Below, piece by piece: positions 6,366 to 6,917 of a stretch of DNA of 6,917 nucleotides. The stretch is from an uncultured Clostridia bacterium (GTDB lineage: Bacteria; Bacillota; Clostridia; RGIG6154). The notes beneath the pieces are model-generated. The model saw only the letters and a program-made list of their open reading frames with translations, was not told the DNA's origin and ran no database searches. Location of the stretch: contig CAKSHV010000079.1 of assembly GCA_934457515.1 (NCBI GenBank), positions 1-6,917 on the forward strand. Reading direction: 5' to 3'. The translations under genes were made by a program, and so were the position numbers. Positions within the stretch are counted from its first letter, which is position 1. The number at the start of each line of letters is the position of its first letter.

Positions 6366-6395
6366 ATTATACACAAAAACAGAATAAAAAAACAA
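6366..6395 (-). promoter_or_regulatory. Probable sigma-A promoter of the DUF308 gene
   Basis: On the minus strand TTGTTT (6395-6390) and a perfect TATAAT (6371-6366) are 18 bp apart. The predicted start near 6359 leaves a short leader containing the AAAGGAG ribosome site. The gene can therefore be transcribed separately from the TetR-type gene upstream, although readthrough is also possible because no strong terminator separates them. Confidence 0.6.
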
Positions 6396-6398
6396 TAG

Positions 6399-6416
6399 AC
6401 AATTTTTAAAATTTGT
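6399..6416. repeat. AT-rich imperfect palindrome just upstream of the DUF308 promoter
   Basis: The 18-bp element runs from ACAATTTTT to AAAATTTGT and is palindromic except for one symmetric mismatch pair. It lies between the TetR-type gene's stop and the -35 box. It may be a regulator site, but AT-rich palindromes arise easily by chance. It is too weak for a terminator stem and lacks a clear T-run beyond the dyad. Confidence 0.25.
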
Positions 6417-6419
6417 ACA

Positions 6420-6917
6420 TCACTTTTCCGCGCTTTTCAAAAGGGCGGATTTAACCGACCCGTCAAACAGATAGCAAACCCTTTGTAAATTTTCCTGAAT
6501 ATCATAGCGCATACCGCTGTTTAACCAGTCTAAAATATAGCCCATCAGCAAGCATTTGTAGTGGTTTGTAATTAAGGCTTTGTCCGTTTCCGAAGCGGCA
6601 AGACCTTCCGACGCGCGAACAATAAATTTGTTTACCACATATGCCGAAATGTCGCTTAAATAGTTTAAGTACAGCTCTTTATTCGAAGCGTTAAAAAGGT
6701 GCAGCGCCGCCTTTTTGTTTTTCAAAGCAAACGCCGCTGCGGCGCTTAAACAGTCGCTTAAAGACTCAAACGATTCGGCGTTTTTTAAAATTTTGTCCGC
6801 GTCTTCTTTTAAAACCGCCTCGGCAAGGGAGGGGAGGTCTTCAAAATGATAGTAAAACGAGTTGCGGTTCACGCCGCAGTCCTCCACAATATTTTTCACC
6901 GTTATGCGGTGTAAGGG
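6420..6917 (-). CDS. TetR/AcrR-family transcriptional regulator, N-terminus cut by window edge
   Basis: 165 residues plus the stop are visible; the gene enters from the right edge without its start. The first visible residues, PLHRITVKNIVEDCGVNR followed by NSFYYHFEDLPSLAEAVL, are the helix-turn-helix of a TetR/AcrR-type repressor. VNRNSFYYHF is the recognition helix and its flank. About 15-25 N-terminal residues are probably missing. The rest is helical, as expected for the ligand/dimerisation domain, ending near ITNHYKCLLMGYILDWLNSG and LQRVCYLFDGSVKSAL. The form resembles the clostridial subgroup with a short C-terminal domain rather than the drug-efflux regulators studied in detail. A GTG at 6899 is not the real start, because it lies inside the helix-turn-helix and the frame stays open upstream. 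The obvious candidate target is the DUF308 gene immediately downstream, but the ligand and operator are unknown. Confidence 0.85.
   Translation of the reverse strand, partial: PLHRITVKNIVEDCGVNRNSFYYHFEDLPSLAEAVLKEDADKILKNAESFESLSDCLSAAAAFALKNKKAALHLFNASNKELYLNYLSDISAYVVNKFIVRASEGLAASETDKALITNHYKCLLMGYILDWLNSGMRYDIQENLQRVCYLFDGSVKSALLKSAEK

Noticed and set aside
6897..6899. GTG as the start of the TetR-type gene
   Set aside because: It falls within the helix-turn-helix, and the preceding codons (PLHRIT) continue the family pattern to the window edge.

Overview
The window looks like a chromosomal segment from an anaerobic Firmicute of class Clostridia. The evidence is strong AGGAGG-type ribosome binding sites, sigma-A-like promoters with AT-rich spacers, moderate GC with AT-rich intergenic DNA, and the gene families present: a clostridial stalk-domain exported protein, a UvrX-type Y-family polymerase with a YolD-like partner, and an EF-G/TetM-like GTPase. 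I cannot name a genus. No insertion sequence, CRISPR array, tRNA or rRNA was seen, and base composition looks even across the genes.

Layout. (1) Positions 1-404, minus strand: the N-terminal part of an exported stalk-domain (copper amine oxidase N-terminal-like) protein that runs off the left edge. (2) 405-599: a divergent regulatory region with a good sigma-A promoter facing right, a 7-bp-arm dyad over its start point, and a tentative ECF-like promoter facing left. (3) 600-5706, plus strand: a compact four-gene probable operon. It encodes a YgjP-like zinc metallopeptidase, a UvrX/UmuC-type Y-family DNA polymerase, a YolD-like protein overlapping it by 4 bp, and an 857-residue translational GTPase. 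A strong hairpin terminator closes it and contains the last stop codon in its loop. (4) 5736-6917, minus strand: a six-helix DUF308/HdeD-like membrane protein with its own promoter, preceded by a TetR/AcrR-type regulator truncated by the right edge. The two blocks converge on the same hairpin, which can act in both directions.

The main point of interest is the GTPase at 3133-5706. Its first ~600 residues have EF-G/TetM architecture. A ~110-residue linker of unknown function follows, and then a C-terminal NYN domain closely resembling YacP/Rae1, the Bacillus ribosome-associated A-site mRNA endonuclease. One polypeptide therefore seems to join a factor that enters the ribosomal A site to a nuclease that cuts mRNA there. 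The domain-IV tip loop is EF-G-like rather than Tet(M)-like, so a tetracycline-resistance label is not supported. The gene sits 14 bp downstream of a mutagenic-polymerase/YolD pair, which suggests a stress operon linking DNA-lesion bypass with ribosome or mRNA quality control. That link is inference. I believe the fusion architecture recurs in Clostridia, but I know of no functional description of it.
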